DNA of 64,000 nucleotides from Periplaneta americana (Eukaryota; Arthropoda; Insecta; Blattodea; Blattidae). Below are positions 22,501-34,670 of the stretch, piece after piece. The position numbers and the translations under genes were made by a program. A model generated the notes under the pieces. It made no database searches and was not told where the DNA came from. It was given only the letters and a program-made list of their open reading frames with translations. Where the stretch lies: NCBI RefSeq assembly GCF_040183065.1, contig NW_027185501.1, positions 1,204,001-1,268,000 on the forward strand, read 5' to 3'. Position 1 is the first letter of the stretch. Each line of letters opens with the position of its first letter.

Positions 22501-22820
22501 GCTTGACGGTTGTCAGCCCAACTTGAGGTCTGTGGATATCGAGGGAAAATTTGGATCGGTGTCGGTTAGAGTTCCCGAGTAGCTCAGTGGTAGAGCGTTG
22601 GTACGTTAAACCAAAGATCCCGGGTTCGATAACTGGCTCCGGAACAATTTTCCCCTCGAAATTATTCAAATCAACTTTATAGGTACTTATACCTGAAATC
22701 TCGATTTGCATAATACACGTCAAAGTTCGTTAACAGAAAACCACAATTTAAGTCACAAAGAGTTAGTGTCCACCCGAAGTTGGATGCTTGACGGTTGTCA
22801 GCCCAATTTGAGGTCTGTGG
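19570..22820 (+). repeat. Higher-order repeat A, copy 2
   Basis: Eleven units. tRNA-like base 1 lies at 19618, 19903, 20188, 20474, 20759, 21044, 21328 (double), 21666, 21950 (double), 22288 and 22573, each 3,240 bp after its partner in copy 1. Rare private changes are shared, for example TATTAGGTTG in the D-arm region of 16663 and 19903, and GAACACTTTGAGG before both doubles. Only scattered single-base differences are visible. The junction lies near 19570, inside the linker GGTCTGTGGA, where the spacer changes type. Confidence 0.95.
20188..20259 (+). tRNA. tRNA-like gene, exact consensus copy in repeat A copy 2
   Basis: It is identical in all 72 positions to the body at 16948-17019, its partner 3,240 bp upstream, and is also followed by CAATTTTTCCCTC. 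The match comes from block duplication and is not independent evidence of selection. Confidence 0.85.
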
Positions 22821-24777
22821 ATATAGAGGGAAAAATTGAATCGGTGTCTGTTAGAGTTCCCGAGTAGCTCAGTGGTAGAGCGTTGGTACGTTAAACCAAA
22901 GGTCCCGGGTTAGATACCCGGCTCCGGAACAATTTATCCCACGAAATTATTCAAATCATCTTTACACGTCTTATACCTGAAATCTTGATTTGCATAATAC
23001 ACGTCGCTGTTCGTTTACAGAAAACCACAATTTAAGTCACACGGAGTTAGTGTGCATTCGATGTTTAATGCTTGACGGTTGTCAGCCCAATTTGAGGTCT
23101 GTGGATATAGAGGGAAAAAAAGGATCGGTGTCGGTTTGAGTTCCCGAGTAGCTCAGTGGTAGTGCGCTGGTACGTTAAACCAAAAGTCCCGGGTACGATA
23201 TCCGGCTCCGGAACAATTTTTCCCTCGAAATTATTCAAATCAACTTTACAGGGAGTTATACCTGAAATCTTGATTTGCATAATACACGTCACTGGTCGTT
23301 AACAGAAAACCACAATTTAATTCACACGGAGTTAGTGTGCACTCGAAGTTGGATGCTTGACGGTTGTCAGCCCACTTTTAGTTATGTGGATATAGAGGGA
23401 AATGTTGGATCGGTGTCGGTTAGAGTTCTCGAGTAGCTCAGTGGTAGTGCGTTGGACGTTAAACCAAAGGTCCCGGGTTCGATACCCAGCTCCGGAACAA
23501 TTTTTCCCTCGAAATTATTCAAATCAACTTTACAGGTAGTTATACCTGAAATCTTGATTTGCATAATACACGTCACTGTTCGTTAACAGAAAACCACAAT
23601 TTAAGTCACACGGAGTTAGTGTGCACTCGAAGTTGTATGCTTGACGGTTGTAAGCCCGCTTTGAGGTCTGTGGATATAGCGGGAAAAATTGGATCGGTGT
23701 CTGTTAGAGTTCCCGAGTAGCTCAGTGGTAGAACTTTGGTACGTTAAACCAAAGGTCCCGGGTTCGATACCCGGCTCCGGAACAATTTTTCACTCGAAAT
23801 TATTCAAATCAACTTTACAGAGAGTTATACCTGAAATCTTGATTTGCATAATACATGTCACTGGTCGTTAACAGAAAACCACAATTTAAATCACACGGAG
23901 TAAGTGTGCACTCGAAGTTGGATGCTTGACGGTTGTCAGCCCACTTTGAGTTATGTGGATATAGAGGGAAAATTTGGATCGGTGTCGGTTAGAGTTCTCT
24001 AGTAGCTCAGTGGTAGAGCGTTGGAATGTTAAACCAAAGTCACGGTTTCGATACCCGGCTTCGGAACAATTTTTCCTTCGAAATTATTCAAATCAACTTT
24101 ACAGGGAATTATACCTAAAATCTTGATTTGCATGTTACACGTCACTGTTCGTTAACAGAAAACCACAATTTAAGTCACACGGAGTTAGTGTGCACTCGAA
24201 GTTGGATGCTTGACGGTTGTCAGCCCAATTTGAGGTCTGTGGATATAGAGGGAAAAATTGGATCGGTGTCGGTTAGAGTTCGCGAGTAGCTCAGTGGTTG
24301 AGCGTTGGTACGTTAAATCAAATGTCCCGGGTTCGATACCAGGATCCGGAACAATCTTTCCCTCGAAATTATTCAAATCAACTTTACAGGGAGTTATACA
24401 TGAAATCTTGATTTGCATTATACGCGTCACTGTTCGTTAACAGAAAATCACAATTTAAGTCACACGGAGTTAGTGTGCACTCGAAGTTGGATGCTTGACG
24501 GTTGTCAGCCCAATTTGAGGTCTCTGGATATAGAGGGAAAATTGGATCGGTGTCGGTTAGAGTTCCCGAGTAGCTCAGTGGTAGAGCGTTTGTACGTTAA
24601 ACCAAAGGTCCCGGGTTCGATATCCGGCTCCGGAACTATGTTTCCCTCGAAATTATTCAAATCAACTTTACAGGGAATTATACTTGAAATCTTGATTTGC
24701 ATAATACACGTCACTGTTCGTTAACAGAAAACCACAATTTAAGTCACACGGAGTTAGTGTGCACTCGAAGTTGGATG

Positions 24778-24893
24778 CTTGACGGTTGTCAGCCCAATTT
24801 GAGGTCTGTGGATATAGAGGGAAAAATTGGATCGGCTTGACGGTTGTCAGCCCAATTTGAGGTCTGTTGATATAGAGGGAAAAATTGCAACGG
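24778..24893 (+). repeat. 58-bp linker duplication before a tRNA-like locus
   Basis: The segment from CTTGACGG to GGATCGG is present twice in tandem (24778-24835 and 24836-24893). The second copy ends GCAACGG and leads into GTATCGGTTAGAG. It doubles the left inverted-repeat arm. The same structure precedes the loci at 34909, 39402, 42359, 43896, 49293, 50260, 53556, 54238, 57535 and 59354. All share the GCAACGGTATCGG change, so all descend from one event. In nine of the eleven the following locus is a double. Confidence 0.85.
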
Positions 24894-25245
24894 TATCGGT
24901 TAGAGTTCCCGAGTAGCTCAGTGGTAGAGCGTTCGTACGTTAAACCAAAGGTCCCGGGATCGATACCCGGCCCCGTGGTAGAGCGTTGCTACGTTAAACC
25001 AAAAGTCCCTTGTTCGATACCCGGCTCCGGAACAATTTTTCCCTCGAAATTATTCAAATCAACTTTACAGTTAGTTATACCTGAAATCTTGATTTGCATA
25101 ATACACGTCATTGTTCGTTAACAGAAAACCACAATTTAAGTCACACCGATTTAGTGTGCACTCGAAGTTGGATGCTTGACGGTTGTCAGCCCAATTTGGG
25201 GTCTGTGGATATAGAGGGAAAAATTGGATCGGTGTCGGTTAGAGT

Positions 25246-25317
25246 TCCCGAGTAGCTCAGTGGTAGAGCGTTGGTACGTTAAACCAAAGGTCCCGGGTTC
25301 GATATCCGGCTCCGGAA
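25246..25317 (+). tRNA. tRNA-like gene, one T-stem change
   Basis: GATATCCGG replaces GATACCCGG, leaving a G-U pair at 53-61. The same change occurs in many units (for example 3367, 13709, 24564, 51792). All other body positions are consensus, and a T5 terminator follows. Confidence 0.82.
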
Positions 25318-26098
25318 CAATTTTTCCCTCGAAATTATTCAAATCAACTTTACAGGGAGTTATACCTGAAATCTTGATTTGCATAATACGCGTTGCTGTT
25401 CGTTTACAGAAAACTACAATTTAAGTCACACGGAGTTAGTGTGCACTCGAAGTTGGATACTTGACGGTTGTCAGCCCACTTTGAGGTCTGTGAATATAGA
25501 GGGAAAAATTGGATCGGTGTTGTTTAGAGTTCCCGAGTAGGTCAGTGGAAGAGCGTTGGACCTTAAACCAAAGGTCCCGGGTTCGATACCTGGCTCCGGA
25601 ACAATTTTTCCCTCGAAATTATTCAAATCAACTTTACAGGGAGTTATACCTGAAATCTTGATTTGCATAATACAAGTCACTGGTCGTTAACACAAAACTA
25701 CAATTTAAGTCACACGGAGTTAGTGTGCACTCGAAGTTAGATGCTTGACGGTTGTCAGCCCACTTTGAGTTATGTGGATATAGAGGGAAAAATTGGATCG
25801 GTGTCGGTTAGAGTTCTCGAGTAGCTCAGTGGTATAGCGTTGGAATGTTAAACCAAAGTTCCGGGTTCGATACCCGGCTTCGGAACAATTTTTCCCTCGA
25901 AATTATTCAAATCAACTTTCCAGGGAGTTATACCTGAAATCTTGATTTGCATAATACACGTCACTGTTCGTTAACAGAAAACCACAATTTAAGTCACACG
26001 GAGTTAGTGTGCACTCGAAGTTGTATGCTTGACGGTTGTCAGCCCGCTTTGAGGTCTGTGGATATAGAGGGAAAAATTGGATCGGTGTCGGTTAGAGT

Positions 26099-26169
26099 TC
26101 TCGAGTAGCTCAGTGGTAGAGCATTGGAATGTTAAACCAAAGTTCCGGGTTCGATACCCGGCTTCGGAA
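26099..26169 (+). tRNA. tRNA-like copy of the U33 subfamily (GTT)
   Basis: GTTGGAATGTTAAACC gives a loop ATGTTAA with canonical T33 and anticodon GTT, at the cost of an A-A pair at 31-39. The acceptor reads TCTCGAG/CTTCGGA. The variable region is one base short. Members are at 23996, 25815, 26099, 29907, 30191, 34283, 34567, 41733, 42018, 48667, 48952, 53214, 57193 and 59012, usually as adjacent pairs just after a missing-base unit. Confidence 0.8.
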
Positions 26170-27237
26170 CAATTTTTCCCTCGAAATTATTCAAATCAAC
26201 TTTCCAGGGAGTTATACCTGAAATCTTGATTTGCATAATACACGTCACTGTTCGTTAACAGAAAACCACAATTTAAGTCACACCGATTTAGTGTGCACTC
26301 GAAGTTGGTTGCTTGACGGTTGTCAGCCCATTTTGAGGTCTGTGGACACAGAGGGAAATATTGAATCGGTGTCTTTTAGAGTTCCCGAGTAGCTCAGTGG
26401 AAGAGCGTTGGTACGTTAAACCAAAGGTCCCGGGTTCGATACCCGGCTCCGGAAGAATTTTTCCCTCGAAATTATTCAAATCAACTTTACAGGGAGTTAT
26501 ACCTGAAATTTTGATTTGCATAATACATGTCACTGTTCGTTAACAGAAAACCACAATTTAAGTCACACGGAGTTATTGTGCACTCGACGTTGGTTGCTTG
26601 ACGGTTGTCAGCCCACTTTGAGGTCTGTGGATATAGAGGGAAAAATTGGATAGGTGTCGGTTAGAGTTCCCGAGTAGCTCAGTGGTAGAGCGTTGGTACG
26701 TTAAACCAAACGTCCCGGGTTCGATACCAGGCTCCGGAACAATTTTTCCCTCGAAATTATTCAAATCAACTTTACAGGCAGTTATACCTGAAATCTTGAT
26801 TTGCATAATGCACTTCACTGTTCGTTAACAGAAAATCACAATTTAAGTCACACGGAGTTAGGGTGCACTCGAAGTTGGATGCTTGACGGTTGTCAGCCCA
26901 ATTTGAGGTCTGTGGATATAGAGGGAAAAATTGGATCGGTGTCAGTTAGATTTCCCGAGTAGCTCAGTGGTAGAGCGTTGGTACGTTAAACCAAAGGTCC
27001 CGGGTTCGATATCCTGCTCCGAAACTATTTTTCCCTCGAAATTATTCAAATCAACTTTACAGGGAGTTATACCTGAAATCTTGATTTGCATAATACACGT
27101 CACTGTTCGTTAACAGAAAACCACAATTTAAGTCACACGGAGTGAGTGTGCACTCGAAGTTCGATGATTGACGGTTGTCAGCCCACTTTGAGGTGTGTGG
27201 ATATAGAGGGAAAAATTGGATCGATGTCGGTTAGAGT

Positions 27238-27309
27238 TCAAGAGAAGCTCAGTGGTAGAGCTTTGGTACGTTAAACCCAAGGTCCCGTGTTCTATACCCG
27301 GCTCCGGAA
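27238..27309 (+). tRNA. tRNA-like copy with degraded acceptor, CAAGAGAAGCTC type
   Basis: The acceptor reads TCAAGAG against CTCCGGA and cannot form properly. Position 8 is A. The B box is also altered (GTGTTCTATACC) and the terminator is reduced to AATATTT. It is nonetheless amplified with its block: 31330, 37243, 39972 and 46050. Confidence 0.78.
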
Positions 27310-28196
27310 CAATATTTCCCTCGAAATTATTCAAATCAACTTTACAGGGAGTTATACCTGAAATCTTGATTTGCATAATACACGTCACTGTTCGTTAACA
27401 GAAAACCACAATTTAAATCACACGGAGGTAGTGTGCACTCGAAGTTGGATGCTTGACGGTTGTCAGCCCACTTTGAGGTCTGTGGATATAGAGGAAATAT
27501 TGGATCGGTGTCGGTTATGGTTCCCGAGTAGCTCAGTGGTAGAACGTTGGTACGTTAAACCAAAAGTCTCGGGATCGATACCCGGCCCCGTGGTAGAGCA
27601 TTGCTACGTTAAACCAAGACCCCGGGTTCGATACCCGGCTCCGAAACAATTTCTCCCTCGAAATTATTCAAATCAACTTTACAGGGAGTTATACCTTAAA
27701 TCTTGATTTGCATAATACACGTCACTGTTCGTTAACAGAAAACCACAATTTAAGTCACACGGAGTTAGTGTGCACTCGAAGTTGGATGCTTGACGGTTGT
27801 CAGCCCACTTTGAGGTCTGTTGATATAGAGGAAATATTGGATCGGTGTCGGTTAGAGTTCCCGAGTAGCTCAATGGTAGAGCGTTGGTTAGTTAAACCAA
27901 AGGTCCCGGGATCGATACCCGGCCCCGTGGTAGAGCGTTGCTACGTTAAACCTAGGTCCCGGGTTCGATACCCGGCTCCGGAACAATTTTTCCCTCGAAA
28001 TTATACAAATCAACTTTACAGGGAGTTATACCTGAAATCTTGATTTGCATAATACACGTCACTGTTCGTTAACAGAAAACCACAATTTAAGTCACACGCA
28101 GTTAGTGTGCACTCGAAGTTGGATTCTTGACGGTTGTCAGCCCACTTTGAGGTCTGTGGATATAGAAGGAAAAATTGAATCGGTGTCGGTTAGAGT

Positions 28197-28268
28197 TCCC
28201 GAGTAGCTCAGTGGAAGAGCTTTGGTACGTTAAACCAAAGGTCCCGGGTACGATACCCGGCTCCGGAA
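28197..28268 (+). tRNA. tRNA-like copy with AAATATATTGAAG spacer type
   Basis: The body has GTGGAAGAGCTTTGG and GGGTACGATACC, so the B box and anticodon stem are weakened. The downstream spacer carries AAAATATATTGAAGTC in place of AAATTATTCAAATC. Members: 28197, 32289, 38202, 40594, 44235, 46672, 50598, 54577 and 59693. It is the clearest marker for aligning the higher-order repeats. Confidence 0.8.
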
Positions 28269-29521
28269 CAATTTTTCCCTCGAAAATATATTGAAGTCAA
28301 CTTTACAGGGGCTTATACCTGAAATGTTGATTTGCATAATACACGTCACTGTTCGTTAACAGAAAACCACAATTTAAATCACACGGAGTTAGTGTGCACT
28401 CGAAGTTGGATGCTTGACGGTTGTCAGCCCTCTTTGAGGTCTGTGGATATAGAGGGAATAATTGGATCGGTGTCGGTTAGAGTTCCCGAGTAGCTCAGTG
28501 GTAGAGCGTTGGTACGTTAAACCAAAGGTCCCGGGTTCGATACCAGGCTCCGGAACAATTTTTCCCTCGAAATTATTCAAATCAACTTTACAGGGATTTA
28601 TACCTAAAATCTTGATTTTCATAATACACGTCACTGTTCGTTAACAGAAAACCACAATTTAAGTCACACGGATTTAGTGTGCACTCGAAGTTGGATGCTT
28701 GACGGTTGTCAGCCCACTTTGAGGTCTGTGGATATAGAGGGAAAAATTGGATCGGTGTCGGTTAGAGTTCCCTAGTAGCTCAGTGGTAGAGCGTTGGTAC
28801 GTTAGTCCAAAGGTCCCGTGTTCGATACCTGGCTCCGGAACAATTTTACCCTCGAAATTATTCGAATCAATTTTATAGGGAGTTATACCTGAAATCTCCA
28901 TTTGCATAATACACGTCACTGTTCGTTAACAGAAAACCACAATTTAAATCACACGGAGTTAGTGTGCACTCGAAGTTGGATGCTTGACGGTTGTCAGCCC
29001 AATTTGAGGTCTGTGGATATAGAGGGGAAAATTGGATCGGTGTCGGTTAGAGTTCCCGTGTAGCTCAGTGGTAGAGCGTTGGTACGTTAAACCAAAGGTC
29101 CCGGGTTCGATACCTGGCTCCGGAACAATTTTTCCCACGAAATTATTCAAATCATCTTTACAGGAGTTATACCTGAAATCTTGATTTGCATAATACGCGT
29201 TGCTGTTCGTTTACAGAAAACCACAATTTAAGTCACACGGAGTTAGTGTGCACTCGATGTTCGATGCTTGACGGTTGTCAGCCCAATTTGAGGTCTGTGG
29301 TTATAGAGGGAAAAATTGGATCGGTGTCGGTTAGAGTTCCCGAGTAGCTCAGTGGTAGAGCGTTGGTACGTTCAACCAAAAGTCCCGGGTTCGATAACCG
29401 GCTCCGGAACAATTTTTCCCTCGAAATTTTTCAAATCCACTTTACAGGGAGTTATTCCTGAAATCTTGATTTGCATAATACACGTCACTGTTCGCTAACA
29501 GAATACCACAATTTAAGTCAC

Positions 29522-32500
29522 ACGGAGTTAGTGTGCACTCGAAGTTGGATACTTGACGGTTGTCAGCCCACTTTGAGGTCTGTGAATATAGAGGAAAAAA
29601 TTGGATCGGTGTTGTTTAGAGTTCCCGAGTAGGTCAGTGGAAGAGCGTTGGACCTTAAACCAAAGGTCCCGGGTTCGATACCTGGCTCCGGAACAATTTT
29701 TCCCTCGAAATTATTCAAATCAACTTTACAGGGAGTTATACCTCAAATCTTGATTTGCATAATACAAGTCACTGGTCGTTAATAGAAAACTACAATTTAA
29801 GTCACACGGAGTTAGTGTGCACTCGAAGTTAGATGCTTGACGGTTGTCAGCCCACTTTGAGTTATGTGGATACAGAGGGAAAAATTGGATCGGTGTCGGT
29901 TAGAGTTCTCGAGTAGCTCAGTGGTATAGCGTTGGAATGTTAAACCAAAGTTCCGGGTTCGATACCCGGCTTCGGAACAATTTTTCCCTCGAAATTATTC
30001 AAATCAACTTTCCAGGGAGTTATACCTGAAATCTTGATTTGCATAATACACGTCACTGTTCGTTAACAGAAAACCACAATTTAAGTCACACGGAGTTAGT
30101 GTGCACTCGAAGTTGTATGCTTGACGGTTGTCAGCCCGCTTTGAGGTCTGTGGATATAGAGGGAAAAATTGGATCGGTGTCGGTTAGAGTTCTCGAGTAG
30201 CTCTGTGGTAGAGCATTGGAATGTTAAACCAAAGTTCCGGGTTCGATACCCGGCTTCGGAACAATTTTTCCCTCGAAATTATTCAAATCAACTTTCCAGG
30301 GAGTTATACCTGAAATCTTGATTTGCATAATACACGTCACTGTTCGTTAACAGAAAACCACAATTTAAGTCACACCGATTTAGTGTGCACTCGAAGTTGG
30401 ATGCTTGACGGTTGTCAGCCCATTTTGAGGTCTGTGGACACAGAGGGAAAAATTGAATCGGTGTCTTTTAGAGTTCCCGAGTAGCTCAGTGGAAGAGCGT
30501 TGGTACGTTTAACCAAAGGTCCCGGGTTCGATACCCGGCTCCGGAAGAATTTTTCCCTCGAAATTATTCAAATCAACTTTACAGGGAGTTATACCTGAAA
30601 TTTTGATTTGCATAATACATGTCACTGTTCGTTAACAGAAAACCACAATTTAAGTCACACGGAGTTATTGTGCACTCGACGTTGGTTGCTTGACGGTTGT
30701 CAGCCCACTTTGAGGTCTGTGGATATAGAGGGAAAAATTGGATAGGTGTCGGTTAGAGTTCCCGAGTAGCTCAGTGGTAGAGCGTTGGTACGTTAAACCA
30801 AAGGTCCCGGGTTCGATACCAGGCTCCGGAACAATTTTTCCCTCGAAATTATTCAAATCAACTTTACAGGCAGTTATACCTGAAATCTTGATTTGCATAA
30901 TGCACTTCACTGTTCGTTAACAGAAAATCACAATTTAAGTCACACGGAGTTAGGGTGCACTCGAAGTTGGATGCTTGACGGTTGTCAGCCCAATTTGAGG
31001 TCTGTGGATATAGAGGGAAAAATTGGATCGGTGTCAGTTAGATTTCCCGAGTAGCTCAGTGGTAGAGCGTTGGTACGTTAAACCAAAGGTCCCGGGTTCG
31101 ATATCCTGCTCCGGAACTATTTTTCCCTCGAAATTATTCAAATCAACTTTACAGGGAGTTATACCTGAAATCTTGATTTGCATAATACACGTCACTGTTC
31201 GTTAACAGAAACCCACAATTTAAGTCACACGGAGTGAGTGTGCACTCGAAGTTCGATGATTGACGGTTGTCAGCCCACTTTGAGGTGTGTGGATATAGAG
31301 GGAAAAATTGGATCGATGTCGGTTAGAGTTCAAGAGAAGCTCAGTGGTAGAGCTTTGGTACGTTAAACCAAAAGTCCCGTGTTCTATACCCGGCTCCGGA
31401 ACAATATTTCCCTCGAAATTATTCAAATCAACTTTACAGGGAGTTATACCTGAAATCTTGATTTGCATAATACACGTCACTGTTCGTTAACAGAAAACCA
31501 CAATTTAAATCACACGGAGGTAGTGTGCACTCGAAGTTGGATGCTTGACGGTTGTCAGCCCACTTCGAGGTCTGTGGATATAGAGGAAATATTGGATCGG
31601 TGTCGGTTAGAGTTCCCGAGTAGCTCAGTGGTAGAACGTTGGTACGTTAAACCAAAAGTCTCGGGATCGATACCCGGCCCCGTGGTAGAGCATTGCTACG
31701 TTAAACCAAGATCCCGGGTTCGATACCCGGCTCCGAAACAATTTCTCCCTCGAAATTATTCAAATCAACTTTACAGGGAGTTATACCTTAAATCTTGATT
31801 TGCACAATACACGTCACTGTTCGTTAACAGAAAACCACAATTTAAGTCACACGGAGTTAGTGTGCACTCGAAGTTGGATGCTTGACGGTTGTCAGCCCAC
31901 TTTGAGGTCTGTTGATATAGAGGAAATATTGGATCGGTGTCGGTTAGAGTTCCCGAGTAGCTCAATGGTAGAGCGTTGGTTAGTTAAACCAAAGGTCCCG
32001 GGATCGATACCCGGCCCCGTGGTAGAGCGTTGCTACGTTAAACCTAGGTCCCGGGTTCGATACCCGGCTCCGGAACAATTTTTCCCTCGAAATTATACAA
32101 ATCAACTTTACAGGGAGTTATACCTGAAATCTTGATTTGCATAATACACGTCACTGTTCGTTAACAGAAAACCACAATTTAAGTCACACGCAGTTAGTGT
32201 GCAGTCGAAGTTGGATTCTTGACGGTTGTCAGCCCACTTTGAGGTCTGTGGATATAGAAGGAAAAATTGAATCGGTGTCGGTTAGAGTTCCCGAGTAGCT
32301 CAGTGGAAGAGCTTTGGTACGTTAAACCAAAGGTCCCGGGTACGATACCCGGCTCCGGAACAATTTTTCCCTCGAAAATATATTGAAGTCAACTTTACAG
32401 GGGCTTATACCTGAAATGTTGATTTGCATAATACACGTCACTGTTCGTTAACAGAAAACCACAATTTAAATCACACGGAGTTAGTGTGCACTCGAAGTTG

Positions 32501-33897
32501 GATGCTTGACGGTTGTCAGCCCTCTTTGAGGTCTGTGGATATAGAGGGAATAATTGGATCGGTGTCGGTTAGAGTTCCCGAGTAGCTCAGTGGTAGAGCG
32601 TTGGTACGTTAAACCAAAGGTCCCGGGTTCGATACCAGGCTCCGGAACAATTTTTCCCTCGAAATTATTCAAATCAACTTTACAGGGAGTTATACCTCAA
32701 ATCTTGATTTGCATAATACACGTCACTGTTCGTTAACAGAAAACCAGAATTTAAGTCACACGGAGTTAGTGTGCACTCGAAGTTGGATGCTTGACGGTTG
32801 TCAGCCCAATTTGAGGACTTTGGATATCGAGGCAAAATTTGGATCGGTGTCGGTTAGAGTTCCCGAGTAGCTCAGTGGTAGAGCGTTGGTACGTTAAACC
32901 AAAGGTCCCGGGTTCGATATCCGGCTCCGGAACAATTTTTCCCTCGAAATTATTCTAATCAACTTTACAGGGATTTATACCTAAAATCTTGATTTTCATA
33001 ATACACGTCACTGTTCGTTAACAGAAAACCACAATTTAAGTCACACGGAGTTAGTGTGCACTCGAAGTTGGATGCTTGACGGTTGTCAGCCCACTTTGAG
33101 GTCTGTGGATATAGAGGGAAAAATTGGATCGGTGTCGGTTAGAGTTCCCTAGTAGCTCAGTGGTAGAGCGTTGGTACGTTAGTCCAAAGGTCCCGGGTTC
33201 GATACCTGGCTCCGGAACAATTTTACCCTCGAAATTATTCAAATCAATTTTATAGGGATTTATACCTGAAATCTCCATTTGCATAATACACGTCACTGTT
33301 CGTTAACAGAAAACCACAATTTAAATCACACGGAGTTAGTGTGCACTCGAAGTTGGATGCTTGACGGTTGTCAGCCCAATTTGAGGTCTGTGGATATAGA
33401 GGGGAAAATTGGATCGGTGTGGGTTAGAGTTCCCGAGTAGCTCAGTGGTAGAGCGTTGGTACGTTAAACCTAGGTCCCGGGTTCGATACCCGGCTCCGGA
33501 ACAATTTTTCCCACGAAATTATTCAAATCATCTTTACAGGAGTTATACGTGAAATCTTGATTTGCATAATACGCGTTGCTGTTCGTTTACAGAAAACCAC
33601 AATTTAAGTCACACGGAGTTAGTGTGCACTCGATGTTCGATGCTTGACGGTTGTCAGCCCAATTTGAGGTCTGTGGTTATAGAGGGAAAAATTGGATCGG
33701 TGTCGGTTAGAGTTCCCGAGTAGCACAGTGGTAGAGAGTTGGTACGTTCAACCAAAAGTCCCGGGTTCGATAACCGGCTCCGGAACAATTTTTCCCTCGA
33801 AATATTTCAAATCCACTTTACAGGGAGTTATTCCTGAAATCTTGATTTGCATAATACACGTCACTGTTCGCTAACAGAATACCACAATTTAAGTCAC
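29522..33897 (+). repeat. Higher-order repeat B, copy 2 (~4.38 kb, 15 units)
   Basis: Fifteen units. tRNA-like base 1 lies at 29623, 29907, 30191, 30475, 30760, 31045, 31330, 31614 (double), 31951 (double), 32289, 32576, 32861, 33146, 33431 and 33714. Unit 32861 has no partner in copy 1 and accounts for the 285-bp change of offset. The same extra unit type occurs at 35479, 38774 and 47244, so copy 1 more likely lost it than copy 2 gained it. Confidence 0.93.
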
Positions 33898-34670
33898 ACG
33901 GAGTTAGTGTGCACTCGAAGTTGGATACTTGACGGTTGTCAGCCCACTTTGAGGTCTGTGAATATAGAGGGAAAAATTGGATCGGTGTTGTTTAGAGTTC
34001 CCGAGTAGGTCAGTGGAAGAGCGTTGGACGTTAAACCAAAGGTCCCGGGTTCGATACCCGGCTCCGGAACAAATTTTCCCTCGAAATTATTCAAATCAAC
34101 TTTACAGGGAGTTATACCTGAAATCTTGATTTGCATAATACAAGTCACTGGTCGTTAACAGAAAACTACAATTTAAGTCACACGGAGTTAGTGTGCACTC
34201 GAAGTTGGATGCTTGACGGCTGTCAGCCCACTTTGAGTTATGTGGATATAGAGGGAAAAATTGGATCGGTGTCGGTTAGAGTTCTCGAGTAGCTCAGTGG
34301 TATAGCGTTGGAATGTTAAACCAAAGTTCCGGGTTCGATACCCGGCTTCGGAACAATTTTTCCCCCGAAATTATTCAAATCAACTTTCCAGGGAGTTATA
34401 CCTGAAATCTTGATTTGCATAATACACGTCACTGTTCGTTAACAGAAAACCACAATTAAAGTCACACGGAGTAAGTGTGCACTCGAAGTTGTATGCTTGA
34501 CGGTTGTCAGCCCGCTTTGAGTTCTGTGGATATAGAGGGAAAAATTGGATCGGTGTCGGTTAGAGTTCTCGAGTAGCTCAGTGGTAGAGCATTGGAATGT
34601 TAAACCAAAGTCCCGGGTTCGATACCCGGCTTCGGAACAATTTTTCCCTCGAAATTATTCAAATCAACTT
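33898..34670 (+). repeat. Higher-order repeat B, truncated third copy
   Basis: Three units. tRNA-like base 1 lies at 33999, 34283 and 34567, about 4,376 bp after 29623, 29907 and 30191. Collinearity stops after the third unit, where the spacer switches to a type reading TTGATTTACATATTACACG. Confidence 0.88.

Larger units (their letters stand above)
22821..25429 (+). repeat. Array block 5: nine mixed units
   Basis: tRNA-like base 1 lies at 22858, 23142, 23427, 23711, 23996, 24280, 24564, 24907 (double, preceded by the 58-bp linker duplication) and 25246. Unit 23427 lacks one anticodon-arm base. Unit 23996 is the first of the U33 subfamily. Unit 25246 differs from the consensus tRNA-like body at one base, C to T in the T stem, which leaves a G-U pair. 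Confidence 0.9.
25430..29521 (+). repeat. Higher-order repeat B, copy 1 (~4.09 kb, 14 units)
   Basis: Fourteen units. tRNA-like base 1 lies at 25531, 25815, 26099, 26383, 26668, 26953, 27238, 27522 (double), 27859 (double), 28197, 28484, 28769, 29054 and 29338. The order of subfamilies is: missing-base unit, two U33 units, a run of single units, two adjacent doubles, the GAAGG / AAATATATTGAAG unit, then singles. The next block repeats this order at +4,092 bp as far as unit 28484 and at about +4,377 bp after it, because one unit was gained there. Confidence 0.93.
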
